DNA of 64,000 nt from Planomonospora sp. ID82291. GTDB lineage: Bacteria; Actinomycetota; Actinomycetes; Streptosporangiales; Streptosporangiaceae. The stretch covers positions 1 through 64,000 of the forward strand of contig NZ_JABTEX010000005.1 of NCBI RefSeq assembly GCF_015711645.1. The letters are read 5' to 3'. Below, piece after piece: positions 40,802 through 49,583 of the stretch; within the stretch, counting starts at the first letter, position 1; each line of letters starts with the position of its first letter. Under the pieces are notes generated by a model, which saw nothing but the letters and a program-made list of their open reading frames with translations, was not told the DNA's origin and made no database searches. The translations under genes and the position numbers were made by a program.

Positions 40802-40839
40802 ATCCACCCTTTCACTAACCAATTAGTGAAAGGGTGGAT
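40802..40839. promoter_or_regulatory. 38-bp perfect inverted repeat, GntR/YtrA operator
   Basis: Two perfect 17-bp arms (ATCCACCCTTTCACTAA and its complement) flank CCAA. The repeat ends 4 bp before the GntR start codon. YtrA-type regulators bind such dyads and repress their own ABC operon. The AT-rich core stands out from the GC-rich surroundings. Confidence 0.8.
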
Positions 40840-40843
40840 TGCG

Positions 40844-41251
40844 GTGATCGAGTTCCACCTCGACCGGGGGCCGGGGCTGGCGACCTACCTCCAGCTCGCC
40901 AACCAGGTCAGACAGGCCCTCCGCCTGGGGACGCTGCGGCCGGGCGACCGGCTGCCCACCGCCCGGGAGGTGGTGGAGGCCCTGGCCGTCAATCCGAACA
41001 CCGTGCTCAAGGCCTACAGGGAGCTGGAGCGCGAGGGTCTCGTGGAGGGCAGGCCCGGACTGGGCACCTTCGTCCGGCGCTCGATCGGCGGCGCCCGCCT
41101 GGCCGATCACACCGTCCTGCGCCGGAGCCTGGACGAGTGGGTGCGCCGGGCACGCGCCGCCGGTCTCGACCGGGACGACATGGAGACCCTCCTCGCCGCG
41201 GCGGTCGCCGAATCCCTCCGGGAGGACACGGCCCGGGAGGACACGGCGTGA
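40844..41251 (+). CDS. GntR-family regulator, YtrA type
   Basis: 135 residues. A winged HTH (YLQLANQVRQALRLGTLRPGDRLPTAREVVEALAVNPNTVLKAYRELEREGLVEGRPGLGTFV) is followed only by a short helical dimerisation tail, which is the YtrA layout. It is the first gene of a three-gene ABC operon, with stop overlapping the ATPase start (GTGA). The GTG at 40844 has AAAGGG about ten bases upstream; a GTG at 40826 lies inside the operator. Autoregulation through the adjacent 38-bp dyad is very likely. The inducer is often a cell-wall antibiotic in this family. Confidence 0.9.
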   Translation: MIEFHLDRGPGLATYLQLANQVRQALRLGTLRPGDRLPTAREVVEALAVNPNTVLKAYRELEREGLVEGRPGLGTFVRRSIGGARLADHTVLRRSLDEWVRRARAAGLDRDDMETLLAAAVAESLREDTAREDTA

Positions 41252-42102
41252 TCCCCGCACTCCGGACGACCGGCCTCGGTGTCCGCCTCCGGCGCACCTG
41301 GGTGCTGCGCGACTGCTCGCTGGCCGTGCCGCCCGGCCGGGTCGCCGCCCTGGTGGGCCCCAACGGCGCGGGCAAGACCACCCTGATGCACGCGGCCGTC
41401 GGACTGCTCTCCCCGACCACCGGAACGGTCGACGTCGCGGGCCGGGCCGCCTTCATGGCCCAGGACAAGCCGCTGTACGACTCCTTCACGGTCGCCGAGA
41501 CGCTCACCTTCGGGCGGCGGCTGAACCCCGGCTGGGACGACGCCTACGCCGCCGCCCGGCTGGCCGGGCTCCGCATCCCGCAGGACCGCAGGGTCTCCGG
41601 GCTCTCCGGCGGCCAGCAGGCCCAGGTCGCGCTCACCGTCGCGCTGGCCAGGCGCCCCGACCTGCTGGTGCTGGACGAGCCGCTCGCCAATCTCGACCCG
41701 CTGGCCCGGCACGACGTCATGCGCTCACTCATGGTCGAGGTCGCCGACCGCCCGCTGACGGTGCTGATCTCCTCGCACGTCATCGCCGACCTGCGGGACG
41801 GCTGCGACTGGCTGGTCGTGCTCAACGGCGGCCGGGTGCAGGTCAGCGGTGACATCGACGACCTGCTCGCCGAGCACCTGGTGCTGACCGGCCCGACCGA
41901 TCTCGCCGACGGCTCGACCGGCCGGGCGCGGGTGGTGGAGGCGAGCCGTACCGGCAGGCAGGCCCGGCTGCTGGTACGCGGCGCGCCGGCGCCCGACCCG
42001 CGCTGGAGCGCCCGCCCGGCCGGCCTGGAGGAGCTGGTGATGGCCTACCTGCGCAGCCCGGAAACGGCCGCGCTGCCCGCCCCCGCGGCGGTGAGAGCGT
42101 GA
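41248..42102 (+). CDS. ABC transporter ATP-binding protein
   Basis: 284 residues. Walker A GPNGAGKTT near residue 37, signature LSGGQQAQVAL and Walker B LLVLDEPLANLDP are all intact. The fold matches the YtrB/drug-export type ATPases encoded next to YtrA regulators. It overlaps the regulator upstream and the permease downstream by 4 bp each. It would power the single permease that follows. The C-terminal 70 residues are a family-typical accessory region. Confidence 0.92.
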   Translation: MIPALRTTGLGVRLRRTWVLRDCSLAVPPGRVAALVGPNGAGKTTLMHAAVGLLSPTTGTVDVAGRAAFMAQDKPLYDSFTVAETLTFGRRLNPGWDDAYAAARLAGLRIPQDRRVSGLSGGQQAQVALTVALARRPDLLVLDEPLANLDPLARHDVMRSLMVEVADRPLTVLISSHVIADLRDGCDWLVVLNGGRVQVSGDIDDLLAEHLVLTGPTDLADGSTGRARVVEASRTGRQARLLVRGAPAPDPRWSARPAGLEELVMAYLRSPETAALPAPAAVRA

Positions 42103-43055
42103 TCTGGCTGACCTGGCGCCAGCACCGGGCGCAGATCCTCGTCACCGCCGCCCTGCTGGCCGCGCTCGGCCTGCTCCTGCTCGGCTCGGCGGTGGAGGCG
42201 AAGCTCTACGTCTCCGGTCACGCGCCACCCGGCTGCCCGGGTCCCGCCCCTGCCTGCTGGGACCTGGCGATGGCGCTCGCCGACCGGTACGACGCCGTCT
42301 ACACCGTCTTCGGCTGGATGCCGATCGTCGCCCCCGCGCTGATCGGCGCGTTCTGGGGCGCGCCGCTGCTGGGCCGCGAGTACGAGCGCGGCACGCACCG
42401 GCTGGCCTGGACCCAGTCGGTGCCCGTCCGCCGCTGGCTGGCCGTCAAACTCGCCGTGCTCGGCGCCCTGGCGGCCACCGCGGGGCTGGCGCTGTCGGTG
42501 ATGGTCAGTCTGTGGCGGCCGGTCTTCCAGCGGAACGACCTGTTCGGCAACATCGGCGTCTTCAACATGGTCGGGGTGGCCCCGGCGGCGTGGTGGCTGT
42601 ACGCCTTCATGCTGGGCGCCGCGGCCGGAGCGCTGCTGCGCCGCACCCTTCCGGCGATGGCGCTGGTCGTCGCGGGGATCACGGTGACGACGTTCACCCT
42701 GTTCGGTCTGAGCGAGCACTACGCCGAACCGGCGCGGACCGTGCTGTCGGACGCCACCTTCCTCGCCGATCCCGACGCCCGGCTGGTGAGCGGGACCTGG
42801 ATCGACCCCGCGGGAAGGGAGCTCACGGAACCGCCCGCCGGGCTCTGCCCCCGCCGGCCGGACGCGGGGCGGAGCAACCGGAACCAGGAGGCGTACGAGC
42901 GGTGCCTGTTCGGCGCGGGCTACCGCTACGCCGTCTCCTTCCACCCGCCCACGCGGTTCTGGCGCTTCCAGTGGACCGAGGCCGCCCTGCTGACCGCCGC
43001 CTCCCTGGCGTTCGCCGGCCTGACCGTCCACCGCACGCTCCGGCGCAGGGTGTAG
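42099..43055 (+). CDS. ABC transporter permease
   Basis: 318 residues with about six membrane helices. The N-terminus MIWLTWRQHRAQILVTAALLAALG and the segment GAFWGAPLLGREYERGTHRLAWTQSVPVRRWLAVKL are typical of actinobacterial ABC-2-like permeases paired with YtrA/GntR regulators. A large extracytoplasmic loop near 225-285 has four cysteines. The substrate is unknown; stress or antibiotic response is a reasonable guess from the family. Start overlaps the ATPase stop (GTGA). Confidence 0.9.
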   Translation: MIWLTWRQHRAQILVTAALLAALGLLLLGSAVEAKLYVSGHAPPGCPGPAPACWDLAMALADRYDAVYTVFGWMPIVAPALIGAFWGAPLLGREYERGTHRLAWTQSVPVRRWLAVKLAVLGALAATAGLALSVMVSLWRPVFQRNDLFGNIGVFNMVGVAPAAWWLYAFMLGAAAGALLRRTLPAMALVVAGITVTTFTLFGLSEHYAEPARTVLSDATFLADPDARLVSGTWIDPAGRELTEPPAGLCPRRPDAGRSNRNQEAYERCLFGAGYRYAVSFHPPTRFWRFQWTEAALLTAASLAFAGLTVHRTLRRRV

Positions 43056-43133
43056 ACCTCGCCCGGCTCCGCCGCGCCGATCCCGCGCCCCCGCCGGCCG
43101 TACGGGACCGGCGCGACGGGACACTTGCCATCT

Positions 43134-43150
43134 CTATCGATTATCGATAG
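43134..43150. promoter_or_regulatory. 17-bp perfect palindrome upstream of DUF2975 gene
   Basis: CTATCGATTATCGATAG is a perfect palindrome about one base centre, 32 bp before the DUF2975 ATG. It is probably the operator of the HTH protein encoded by the second gene of this pair, which would make the locus autoregulated. Confidence 0.65.
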
Positions 43151-43182
43151 ATTTCCATCGTTATCCGATCGAAGGAGAGACG

Positions 43183-43680
43183 ATGGGAAAGCTGACCGTG
43201 CACGCGCTGCGCGCCGTGCTCGCGGCACTGCTCGCCGGCTCGGTGTTCGTGCAGGCGGTGATGGTGCCGCTGCTCGCCTCCGACCTGGAAGGACTGCGCC
43301 CGGAGTTCGCCCACCTGCGCCCCCCGCTCCTCGTGATCGTCTTCCTGGGCGTCGTGGCGGCCCAGGTCGTCCTGGTCTGCGTGTGGCGGCTGGTGGCGAT
43401 GGTGCGCCGCGGGACGGTGTTCTCGCCCGCCGCCTTCCGGTACGTGGACATCGTGATCGGCGCCTTCGTGGCCGCCGCCCTGCTGGTGTTCGCGCTCGGG
43501 GTCGTCCTGGCGCCGGGCGACCCCGTCCCCCCGGGCGTCGTCCTGCTGATCGGCGGGGTCGGCCTGGCGGTCCTGGGGGTCGCGCTCGTCGTGCTCGTGC
43601 TGCGGATGCTGCTCGCCCAGGCCGTCGCGCGCGACGTCGAGGCGGCCCGGATGCAGGCCGAGCTCGAAGAGGTGATCTGA
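43183..43680 (+). CDS. DUF2975 membrane protein
   Basis: 165 residues with four predicted membrane helices (VLAALLAGSVFVQAVMVPLLA, LLVIVFLGVVAAQVVLVCVW, IVIGAFVAAALLVFALGVVL, VVLLIGGVGLAVLGVALVVLVL) and the family segment RRGTVFSPAAFRYVD. The function of DUF2975 proteins is not known, but they nearly always sit before a small XRE regulator, as here. The ATG follows GAAGGAG. Stop and next start overlap (TGATG). Confidence 0.9.
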   Translation: MGKLTVHALRAVLAALLAGSVFVQAVMVPLLASDLEGLRPEFAHLRPPLLVIVFLGVVAAQVVLVCVWRLVAMVRRGTVFSPAAFRYVDIVIGAFVAAALLVFALGVVLAPGDPVPPGVVLLIGGVGLAVLGVALVVLVLRMLLAQAVARDVEAARMQAELEEVI

Positions 43681-43946
43681 TGCCGATCACCGTCGACATC
43701 GACGTGATGCTGGCCAGGCGGAAGATGTCCGTGGGCGAGCTGGCGGACCGCGTCGGGATCACGCCCGCCAACCTGGCGGTGCTCAAGAACGGCCGCGCCA
43801 AGGCGGTGCGCTTCACGACGCTCGCCGCGCTCTGCGAGGCGCTCGACTGCCAGCCGGGAGACCTGCTGCGCTGGGAGGCCGGGGACGCCGCGCCCCAGGA
43901 GGACTCCGCACCCGAGGCGGAGGCGGCCGTCGGCGACCGCTCCTGA
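43680..43946 (+). CDS. Small XRE/Cro-type regulator (YozG-like)
   Basis: 88 residues. The HTH occupies most of the protein: DIDVMLARRKMSVGELADRVGITPANLAVLKNGRAKAVRFTTLAALCEALDCQPGDLLRWE. The acidic tail is disordered. Overlap TGATG with the DUF2975 gene implies coupled translation and one regulatory unit. The palindrome upstream of the pair is the probable binding site. Confidence 0.9.
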   Translation: MPITVDIDVMLARRKMSVGELADRVGITPANLAVLKNGRAKAVRFTTLAALCEALDCQPGDLLRWEAGDAAPQEDSAPEAEAAVGDRS

Positions 43947-44068
43947 GGAGCGCGGCCGCCGGCCGGAGCCCCTCGCCCGGCGGCCGCCTCGCGTTTCACG
44001 CGATCACCCGACTCACCCCTTTACATTGTAGATCATTATTCTGCCCCGGGCCGCCCGCCGGACAGGGG

Positions 44069-45904
44069 TCACAGGAGGTCCACCTCCGCGTACGGCAGGC
44101 CGCCCGACAGCGCGGGGAAGCCCGGCCCGCGGTCGAAGAACGGGGCCCGCCCGGGGAGCAGGGCGCGCAGCCCGGCGCGGCGGAGCGCGGTGGCCTCGGC
44201 GTCCACGCGCGGGTCGCCGGGCGGGCCGCACAGCACCACGCCGTAGTCGTCGCGGGCGCCCTGCACCGAGACCTTGCCGTCGCGGACGTCGGCCGCCACC
44301 GCCTCGGCCGGACGGTCCAGCGGGCAGCCCCAGCCCCCTCCCCCGGTGGTGCGGATCCGGATCACCTCGCCCGCGCGGACCGGCGCGTCGTCGACCAGCC
44401 CCTCCATCGGCCGCCCCTCGATCTCCACGGTGAACGGCCGCCCGGCCCGGCCGCCGTTCACGCCCCAGCAGGACAGGATCGAGCGGTCGGCGATGGACAT
44501 GAACGACGCGTCACGGAGCATCCGGATGTGCTTGTCGTAGCCGAGGCCGCCCCGGTGCAGCCCCGGGCCGCCGGAGTCGACGGCCAGGCCCAGGCGCTCG
44601 ACCCGCAGCGGCCAGCGCGACTCGGCGAACTCCACCGGGATGGTGCGCGAGTCGGGCACGACGTGGATCACGTCCTCCCCGTCGGCGTACCAGCGCCCGC
44701 CGGAGCCGCCGCCCAGGACCTCCCGCATCAGGTACGGCGCGCCGTCGGCGCCGGTGCCGTGCACGCCGGTGTAGCGGATGGTCTCCTGGTCGGCGGGCAT
44801 GCGCCCGCCGGTGGCCTTGGCCAGCGCCCCGGCCAGCACGCCCAGCAGCCGCAGGATCACGAACGTGCGGGCGTTGGTCGGCGCGGGGAAGACCGGGGTG
44901 AGCAGCGTGCCCTTGGCCGGGAAGCGCATCTCGATCAGCGGGACGACGCCCTCGTTGACGTCGAGCTCGGCCATCCGCTCGGGGGTGTCGGCGAGGTTGC
45001 GCAGGATCGGGGCGAGCCACTTCTTCAGGAACACCCCGTCGGCGTAGTCGCCCGCGTGGTTGATCGGCCCCTTGGCCTGCGGGGAGGTCCCGGTGAAGTC
45101 GATGACGAGGGGGCGCTCGGCGGCGTGGTCGACGGTGAGGGTGATGCGCTGGGCGTGCAGCCGGGGCGCGTCCACGCCGTCGTGCTCGGCGTAGTCCTCC
45201 CACACGTGGACGCCCTCGGGGATCTTCGCCAGCAGCTCCCGGCGGAACGTCTCGGTGGTCGTGGTCAGGATCGCCTCGAAGCACGCCTCGACCGCCGCGC
45301 GCCCGTAGCGGTCGAACAGCTCCGCCAGCCGCCGCGCGCCCATCAGGCAGGCCGAGCACTCGGCGTCCAGGTCGCCGGCGAGCGCGTCGGGCGTCCGGGA
45401 GTTGCGCGTCATGATGGTCAGGGCGGCCCGGTTGGGCACGCCCCGGTCCCAGAGTTTGATCGGCGGGACCATCAGCCCCTCCTCGAACACGCTGCGCGCC
45501 CCCGACGGCATCGACCCCGGGCAGGAGCCCCCGATGTCGTCGTGGTGCCCGAACGCCTGCACGAACGCGACGACCTCGCCGCCGTGGAAGACCGGGACGG
45601 TCACGCACAGGTCCGGCAGGTGGCCGATGCCGCCCTCCGACAGGTAGACGTCATTGTGGAAGAACACGTCTCCCGGGTTCATCTCCGCCACCGGGAAGTC
45701 GCGGACGACCGGCTGGACCAGCGCCGAGTAGGACCGGCCGGTCAGCTTGCGCAGCCGCACGTCGTGGATGCCCGCGCGGAAGTCGTGCGCGTCGCGGATC
45801 ATCGGCGAGCGGGCGGTGCGCGCGATGGCGGTCTCGACCTCCCGCTCCACCGAGGCGAGCGTGCCCTCGACGATCTCCGTCAGCACCGGGTCGGCGGCCG
45901 TCAC
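44069..45904 (-). CDS. hyuB: Hydantoinase B/oxoprolinase family protein
   Basis: 611 residues. Characteristic segments include AIARTARSPMIRDAHDFRAGIHD, NPGDVFFHNDVYLSEGGIGHLPD, GGSCPGSMPSGARSVFEEGL and TTGGGGWGCPLDRP. With HyuA it forms an ATP-dependent amidohydrolase or carboxylase (5-oxoprolinase, N-methylhydantoinase and acetone carboxylase all share this pair). Which reaction occurs here cannot be told from sequence. The GTG at 45904 overlaps the hyuA stop by 4 bp. Confidence 0.92.
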   Translation of the reverse strand: MTAADPVLTEIVEGTLASVEREVETAIARTARSPMIRDAHDFRAGIHDVRLRKLTGRSYSALVQPVVRDFPVAEMNPGDVFFHNDVYLSEGGIGHLPDLCVTVPVFHGGEVVAFVQAFGHHDDIGGSCPGSMPSGARSVFEEGLMVPPIKLWDRGVPNRAALTIMTRNSRTPDALAGDLDAECSACLMGARRLAELFDRYGRAAVEACFEAILTTTTETFRRELLAKIPEGVHVWEDYAEHDGVDAPRLHAQRITLTVDHAAERPLVIDFTGTSPQAKGPINHAGDYADGVFLKKWLAPILRNLADTPERMAELDVNEGVVPLIEMRFPAKGTLLTPVFPAPTNARTFVILRLLGVLAGALAKATGGRMPADQETIRYTGVHGTGADGAPYLMREVLGGGSGGRWYADGEDVIHVVPDSRTIPVEFAESRWPLRVERLGLAVDSGGPGLHRGGLGYDKHIRMLRDASFMSIADRSILSCWGVNGGRAGRPFTVEIEGRPMEGLVDDAPVRAGEVIRIRTTGGGGWGCPLDRPAEAVAADVRDGKVSVQGARDDYGVVLCGPPGDPRVDAEATALRRAGLRALLPGRAPFFDRGPGFPALSGGLPYAEVDLL

Positions 45905-47976
45905 CGGTGTCCTCCCCGCCCGGCCTCGCGGCGGACCACGAGGTTGCCGCGGCGGTCGGCCTCGGCGGTGAAGCCCGGGTGCACCGGGAGCGTGGAACCG
46001 TACTCCTCGACCACCGCGGGGCCGCGGACCACGTCGCCGGGGCGCAGGTCGCCGCGGCGGAAGACCGGGGTGTCCCTGCGGCCGTCCTCCCCGGGGGCCC
46101 GGTCCTCGTCGAAGTGCACGGGGCGGCTGCCGGCCGGGGCCGGGGGCGGGTCGTGCGGGCCGCGCGGCGGGTGTTCGGCGATCACCGGGCGGGCGATGGG
46201 GCCGATCCCGCAGACGCGGAGGTTGACCCACTCGACGCCGTGCCGGGGGTCGTCGCGGTAGCCGTACCCGTAGAGCGCGCGGTGCGCCTCGTGGAAGCGG
46301 TCCACCGCCTCGGCGCGCCAGGCCGCGTCCGGCGGCCCGGCCGGAACCGGCACCCGGACCTCGTAGGCCTGGCCGTCGTAGCGCAGGTCGGCGCTGCGCG
46401 CGAGGACGGGGTCGGTGAAGCCCTCGCGCGCCAGCGCCCCGGCCGCCCGATCCTCCAGCTCGCCGAGGATCCGCGCGGCGGCCTCCTCGGTCAGGTCGCG
46501 GGTGACGAAGGTGCGCACGTAGTCGTTCTTGACGTCCACGGTGAGCAGGCCGAAGGCCGAGACGTTGCCGGGGTCGGGCGGGATGATCACCGACGGCAGG
46601 CCGAGGACGTCGATCAGGCGGCAGACCAGCAGCGGCCCGGAGCCGCCGAAGGCCACCATCGGGAAGTCGCGCACGTCCAGACCGCGTCCGACGGTGATCC
46701 GGCGGACGGCGTTCGCCTGGTTGAAGGCGCTGATCTCCAGGATGCCGGTCGCCGTGCGCTCGCAGGTCAGCCCGAGTCTCGCCGCCAGCGCCGCCACGGC
46801 CCGCCGCGCCGCCGCGGCGTCGAGCGGGACCTCCCCGCCGAGCAGGTGCGCGGGGATCCGGCCGAGGACGACGTGCGCGTCGGTGACGGTGGCCTCGGCG
46901 CCGCCCCGGCCGTAGCAGACGGGCCCCGGGTCGGCTCCGGCGGAGGCCGGGCCGACCTTGAGCGTGCCCTCGGGCGAGATCCGGGCGACCGACCCGCCGC
47001 CCGCGCCCACGGTCACGATGTCGATCATCGGGATCGTGCAGGGGTAGCGGCCGACGCCGCCCTCGGTGGTGAGCGACGGCTCCCCGTCGAGCACGACGGC
47101 GACGTCGGTGGAGGTGCCGCCGCCGTCCAGCGTGATCACCGACCGGTGCCCGGCGGCGGAGGCGACCAGCGCGGCGCCGAGCGCGCCCGCGGCCGGCCCG
47201 GACAGCACGGTGGTGATCGGCTGGTGCACGACCTCGGCCGCCGAGAGCACGCCGCCGTTGCTCTTCATCACCGAGAACGGCATGCCGAGGCGCTCCGACA
47301 GGCGGGCCAGGTAGCGGCGCATGGTCGGTTTGACGGCGGCGTCCACGAGCGTGGTGACCGACCGCTCGTACTCGCGGTACTCGCGCAGCACGTCGCTGGA
47401 GATCGAGACGACCGCCTCGGGGTGCTCGCGCTCCAGCACCTCGCGCATGCGCAGCTCGTGCGCCGGGTCGGCGTAGGAGTGCAGGAGGCACACGCCGATC
47501 GCGGTGATCCCCCGCTCCCGGAACCAGCGGGCGGCGGCGACGGCCCCCTCGGCGTCGAACGGCCGGACCTCGGCGCCGGTGGGGTCCAGCCGCCCGCCGA
47601 CGGTCCTGACCCGGTGCGCCGGGACGATCCGGGGCGGCTTCACCCAGAAGTAGGAGTTGCCGTAGCCGTCCGGGACGCTCTGCCGGGCGATCTCCAGGAC
47701 GGACTCGAAGCCCTCGGTGGTGACGAAGCCGAGGTCGGCGACGCGGTCCTCCAGGAGCTGGTTGGTGGCGACCGTGGTGCCGTGCACCACCGCCGAGACG
47801 GTCACCCCGTCTCCGGCCGGGCCGAGCACCTTGCGGATGCCCGCCATGAAGCCCTCCGCCGGGTCGGCCGGGGTGGAGGGGGTCTTGGTGGCGGTGATCT
47901 GGCCGGTCTGCTCGTCCACCATGACCACGTCGGTGAACGTGCCCCCGGTGTCGACGCCGATACGGACGCTGCGCAT
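45901..47976 (-). CDS. hyuA: Hydantoinase A/oxoprolinase family protein
   Basis: 691 residues. The N-terminus MRSVRIGVDTGGTFTDVVMVDE carries the ATPase phosphate-binding motif of the ASKHA fold. VVHGTTVATNQLLEDR and ITLDGGGTSTDVAVVLDGE are the other nucleotide-binding segments. The ATG at 47976 is chosen because sequence upstream is Pro/Arg-rich and unrelated. It is the first gene of the hyuAB operon and catalyses the phosphorylation half-reaction in studied homologues. No transporter or hydantoin racemase gene is adjacent, so an oxoprolinase-like salvage role is possible. Confidence 0.92.
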   Translation of the reverse strand: MRSVRIGVDTGGTFTDVVMVDEQTGQITATKTPSTPADPAEGFMAGIRKVLGPAGDGVTVSAVVHGTTVATNQLLEDRVADLGFVTTEGFESVLEIARQSVPDGYGNSYFWVKPPRIVPAHRVRTVGGRLDPTGAEVRPFDAEGAVAAARWFRERGITAIGVCLLHSYADPAHELRMREVLEREHPEAVVSISSDVLREYREYERSVTTLVDAAVKPTMRRYLARLSERLGMPFSVMKSNGGVLSAAEVVHQPITTVLSGPAAGALGAALVASAAGHRSVITLDGGGTSTDVAVVLDGEPSLTTEGGVGRYPCTIPMIDIVTVGAGGGSVARISPEGTLKVGPASAGADPGPVCYGRGGAEATVTDAHVVLGRIPAHLLGGEVPLDAAAARRAVAALAARLGLTCERTATGILEISAFNQANAVRRITVGRGLDVRDFPMVAFGGSGPLLVCRLIDVLGLPSVIIPPDPGNVSAFGLLTVDVKNDYVRTFVTRDLTEEAAARILGELEDRAAGALAREGFTDPVLARSADLRYDGQAYEVRVPVPAGPPDAAWRAEAVDRFHEAHRALYGYGYRDDPRHGVEWVNLRVCGIGPIARPVIAEHPPRGPHDPPPAPAGSRPVHFDEDRAPGEDGRRDTPVFRRGDLRPGDVVRGPAVVEEYGSTLPVHPGFTAEADRRGNLVVRREAGRGGHR

Positions 47977-48200
47977 GCCCCCGTGTCTACCCAGTCGCGC
48001 CGAGCCCGCGAACCGGCGCACCCTGCCGAAACCCGCCGCGGTCCTTGGGCAACTCGCCCCCGCTCCCCGCACGGTCCCCGGGCCGGTGCCGTACGGCGGC
48101 GCACGGCGGCGTACGGTGGGGCCCGTACCGGGGAACTCCCCGGCCGCCCCGACCGCTGAACAGATGACCGTCCCGTACGACCGCAAAAAGAGGCTCCCCC

Positions 48201-48866
48201 GTGCGCAGTTCGTTCTTCGGCAACCTGGACCAGGGCCAGGTCCCCGGCCACTTCACCCTGCAGAACCCCAAGATGCTGCGCGTGCAGCTGAACGGGGAGG
48301 TGCTGGCGCGGCAGGGCTCGATGGTCGCGTTCCAGGGGCAGATGGACTTCGACTACGAGGGCGGCGGGGTCGGCAAGTTCCTGAAGAAGATGGTCACCGG
48401 CGAGGGCGCGCCACTGATGCGGGTCCGCGGGCAGGGCGCGCTCCTCCTCGCCGACAACGCCCAGGACGTGCACCTGTTCTATCTGGAGAACGAGGCGATC
48501 ACCGTCAACGGGACGAACCTGCTGGCCTTCGATCCGCAGCTGGCCTGGGACATCAACCGGGTGCAGGGCGCGGGCATGGCCAGCGGGGGCCTGTTCAACA
48601 CCACGGTCTCCGGCACCGGCTGGGTGGCGGTCACCGCGCACGGCTCACCGGCGCTGCTCGACACCTCCTGGGGCCCGACCTTCGCCGACGGCCAGTCGGC
48701 GGTCTGCTGGAGCGCCGGGCTGAAGGTGGGCATCAACCGCACGTTCAAGGCCGGGGCGCTCATCGGGCGCGGCAGCGGCGAGGCCGTGCAGCTCGCCTTC
48801 CAGGGGCAGGGCTTCGTCCTGGTCCAGGCCAGCGAGGGCCCGGTCGTCGCGCAGGCGCGGGGCTGA
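48201..48866 (+). CDS. AIM24-family protein
   Basis: 221 residues. The pattern PKMLRVQLNGEVLARQGSMVAFQGQMDFDYEG, then GQGALLLADNAQDVHLFYLENEAITVNGTNLLAFD and FKAGALIGRGSGEAVQLAFQGQGFVLVQASEG matches bacterial AIM24 (TIGR00266-like) proteins, which have a beta-prism-type fold. Bacterial function is not established; the mitochondrial relative shapes inner-membrane organisation. The GTG at 48201 follows GAGGCTC weakly. It is divergent from hyuA. Confidence 0.9.
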   Translation: MRSSFFGNLDQGQVPGHFTLQNPKMLRVQLNGEVLARQGSMVAFQGQMDFDYEGGGVGKFLKKMVTGEGAPLMRVRGQGALLLADNAQDVHLFYLENEAITVNGTNLLAFDPQLAWDINRVQGAGMASGGLFNTTVSGTGWVAVTAHGSPALLDTSWGPTFADGQSAVCWSAGLKVGINRTFKAGALIGRGSGEAVQLAFQGQGFVLVQASEGPVVAQARG

Positions 48867-48981
48867 CCGGTCGCCCAGGCGCGGGGCCGGGCCGGTCCCG
48901 CAGACGCGGGGCCGGGCCGGCGCGCCGCCGGACCGGTCCGCGGACGCGGATCCGGCCGGCGGCCCGACACGGCGCGGCGGA

Positions 48982-49431
48982 TCAGCGGCGGCGGCCCATG
49001 ATGGAGCCGATCACCGCGTCGGCGTCGTGCGCGTGCACCTTGGCGGCCAGCCGGATCGCCATCTCGTTCGTGCGGCGCAGCTCGGCCTCGACCCGGTCCT
49101 TGCCGGACTGCCCGACCTGGACGCCGAAGTAGGCTCCGATGATCGCCCCGGACACCCCGACGAGGCCGGCGAACGGCGCACCGCCGCCGCCGTCGCGCAT
49201 GGCGACGACGACGAACCCGACCAGGATGACGATCAGGCCCGTCAGGACCACGTAGAACCCGTACCGCCAGCGGGCCGCCTCGGCCTTGGCCGCGACGGCC
49301 TCGTCCTCGGTCATCATCGCCGCGAGCGCGGGCGGCATCTCACCGTGGTCCGGCGCCGTGGGGATCTTGGTCACCGGCGCCGTGGGCGCCGCCGCCGGCG
49401 GCGGCAGGGGCGGGGTCTTGGCGGTCGTCAC
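48982..49431 (-). CDS. Hypothetical membrane protein with two helices
   Basis: 149 residues. A Pro/Ala-rich cytoplasmic N-terminus is followed by two membrane segments, YGFYVVLTGLIVILVGFVVV and APFAGLVGVSGAIIGAYFGV, then a charged helical tail (GKDRVEAELRRTNEMAIRLAAKVHAHDADAV). The GTG at 49431 follows GGAG by seven bases and is preferred to a GTG 42 bp upstream. No family is recognised. It is divergent from the thymidine kinase gene. Confidence 0.75.
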   Translation of the reverse strand: MTTAKTPPLPPPAAAPTAPVTKIPTAPDHGEMPPALAAMMTEDEAVAAKAEAARWRYGFYVVLTGLIVILVGFVVVAMRDGGGGAPFAGLVGVSGAIIGAYFGVQVGQSGKDRVEAELRRTNEMAIRLAAKVHAHDADAVIGSIMGRRR

Positions 49432-49583
49432 AGGTTTGCTCCCATGTTGCTGTCGGCCGGAGGAATCTCCCACGCTTTGTCGAAAGGCAAGCCGAATCGG
49501 GCTCGACCTACGCGGGACCTGGCATTCCTACCAGTTGTATCCCTGCTCAAACACTAGGGGCAAACCCGCTAAGCTGGCCCGTC

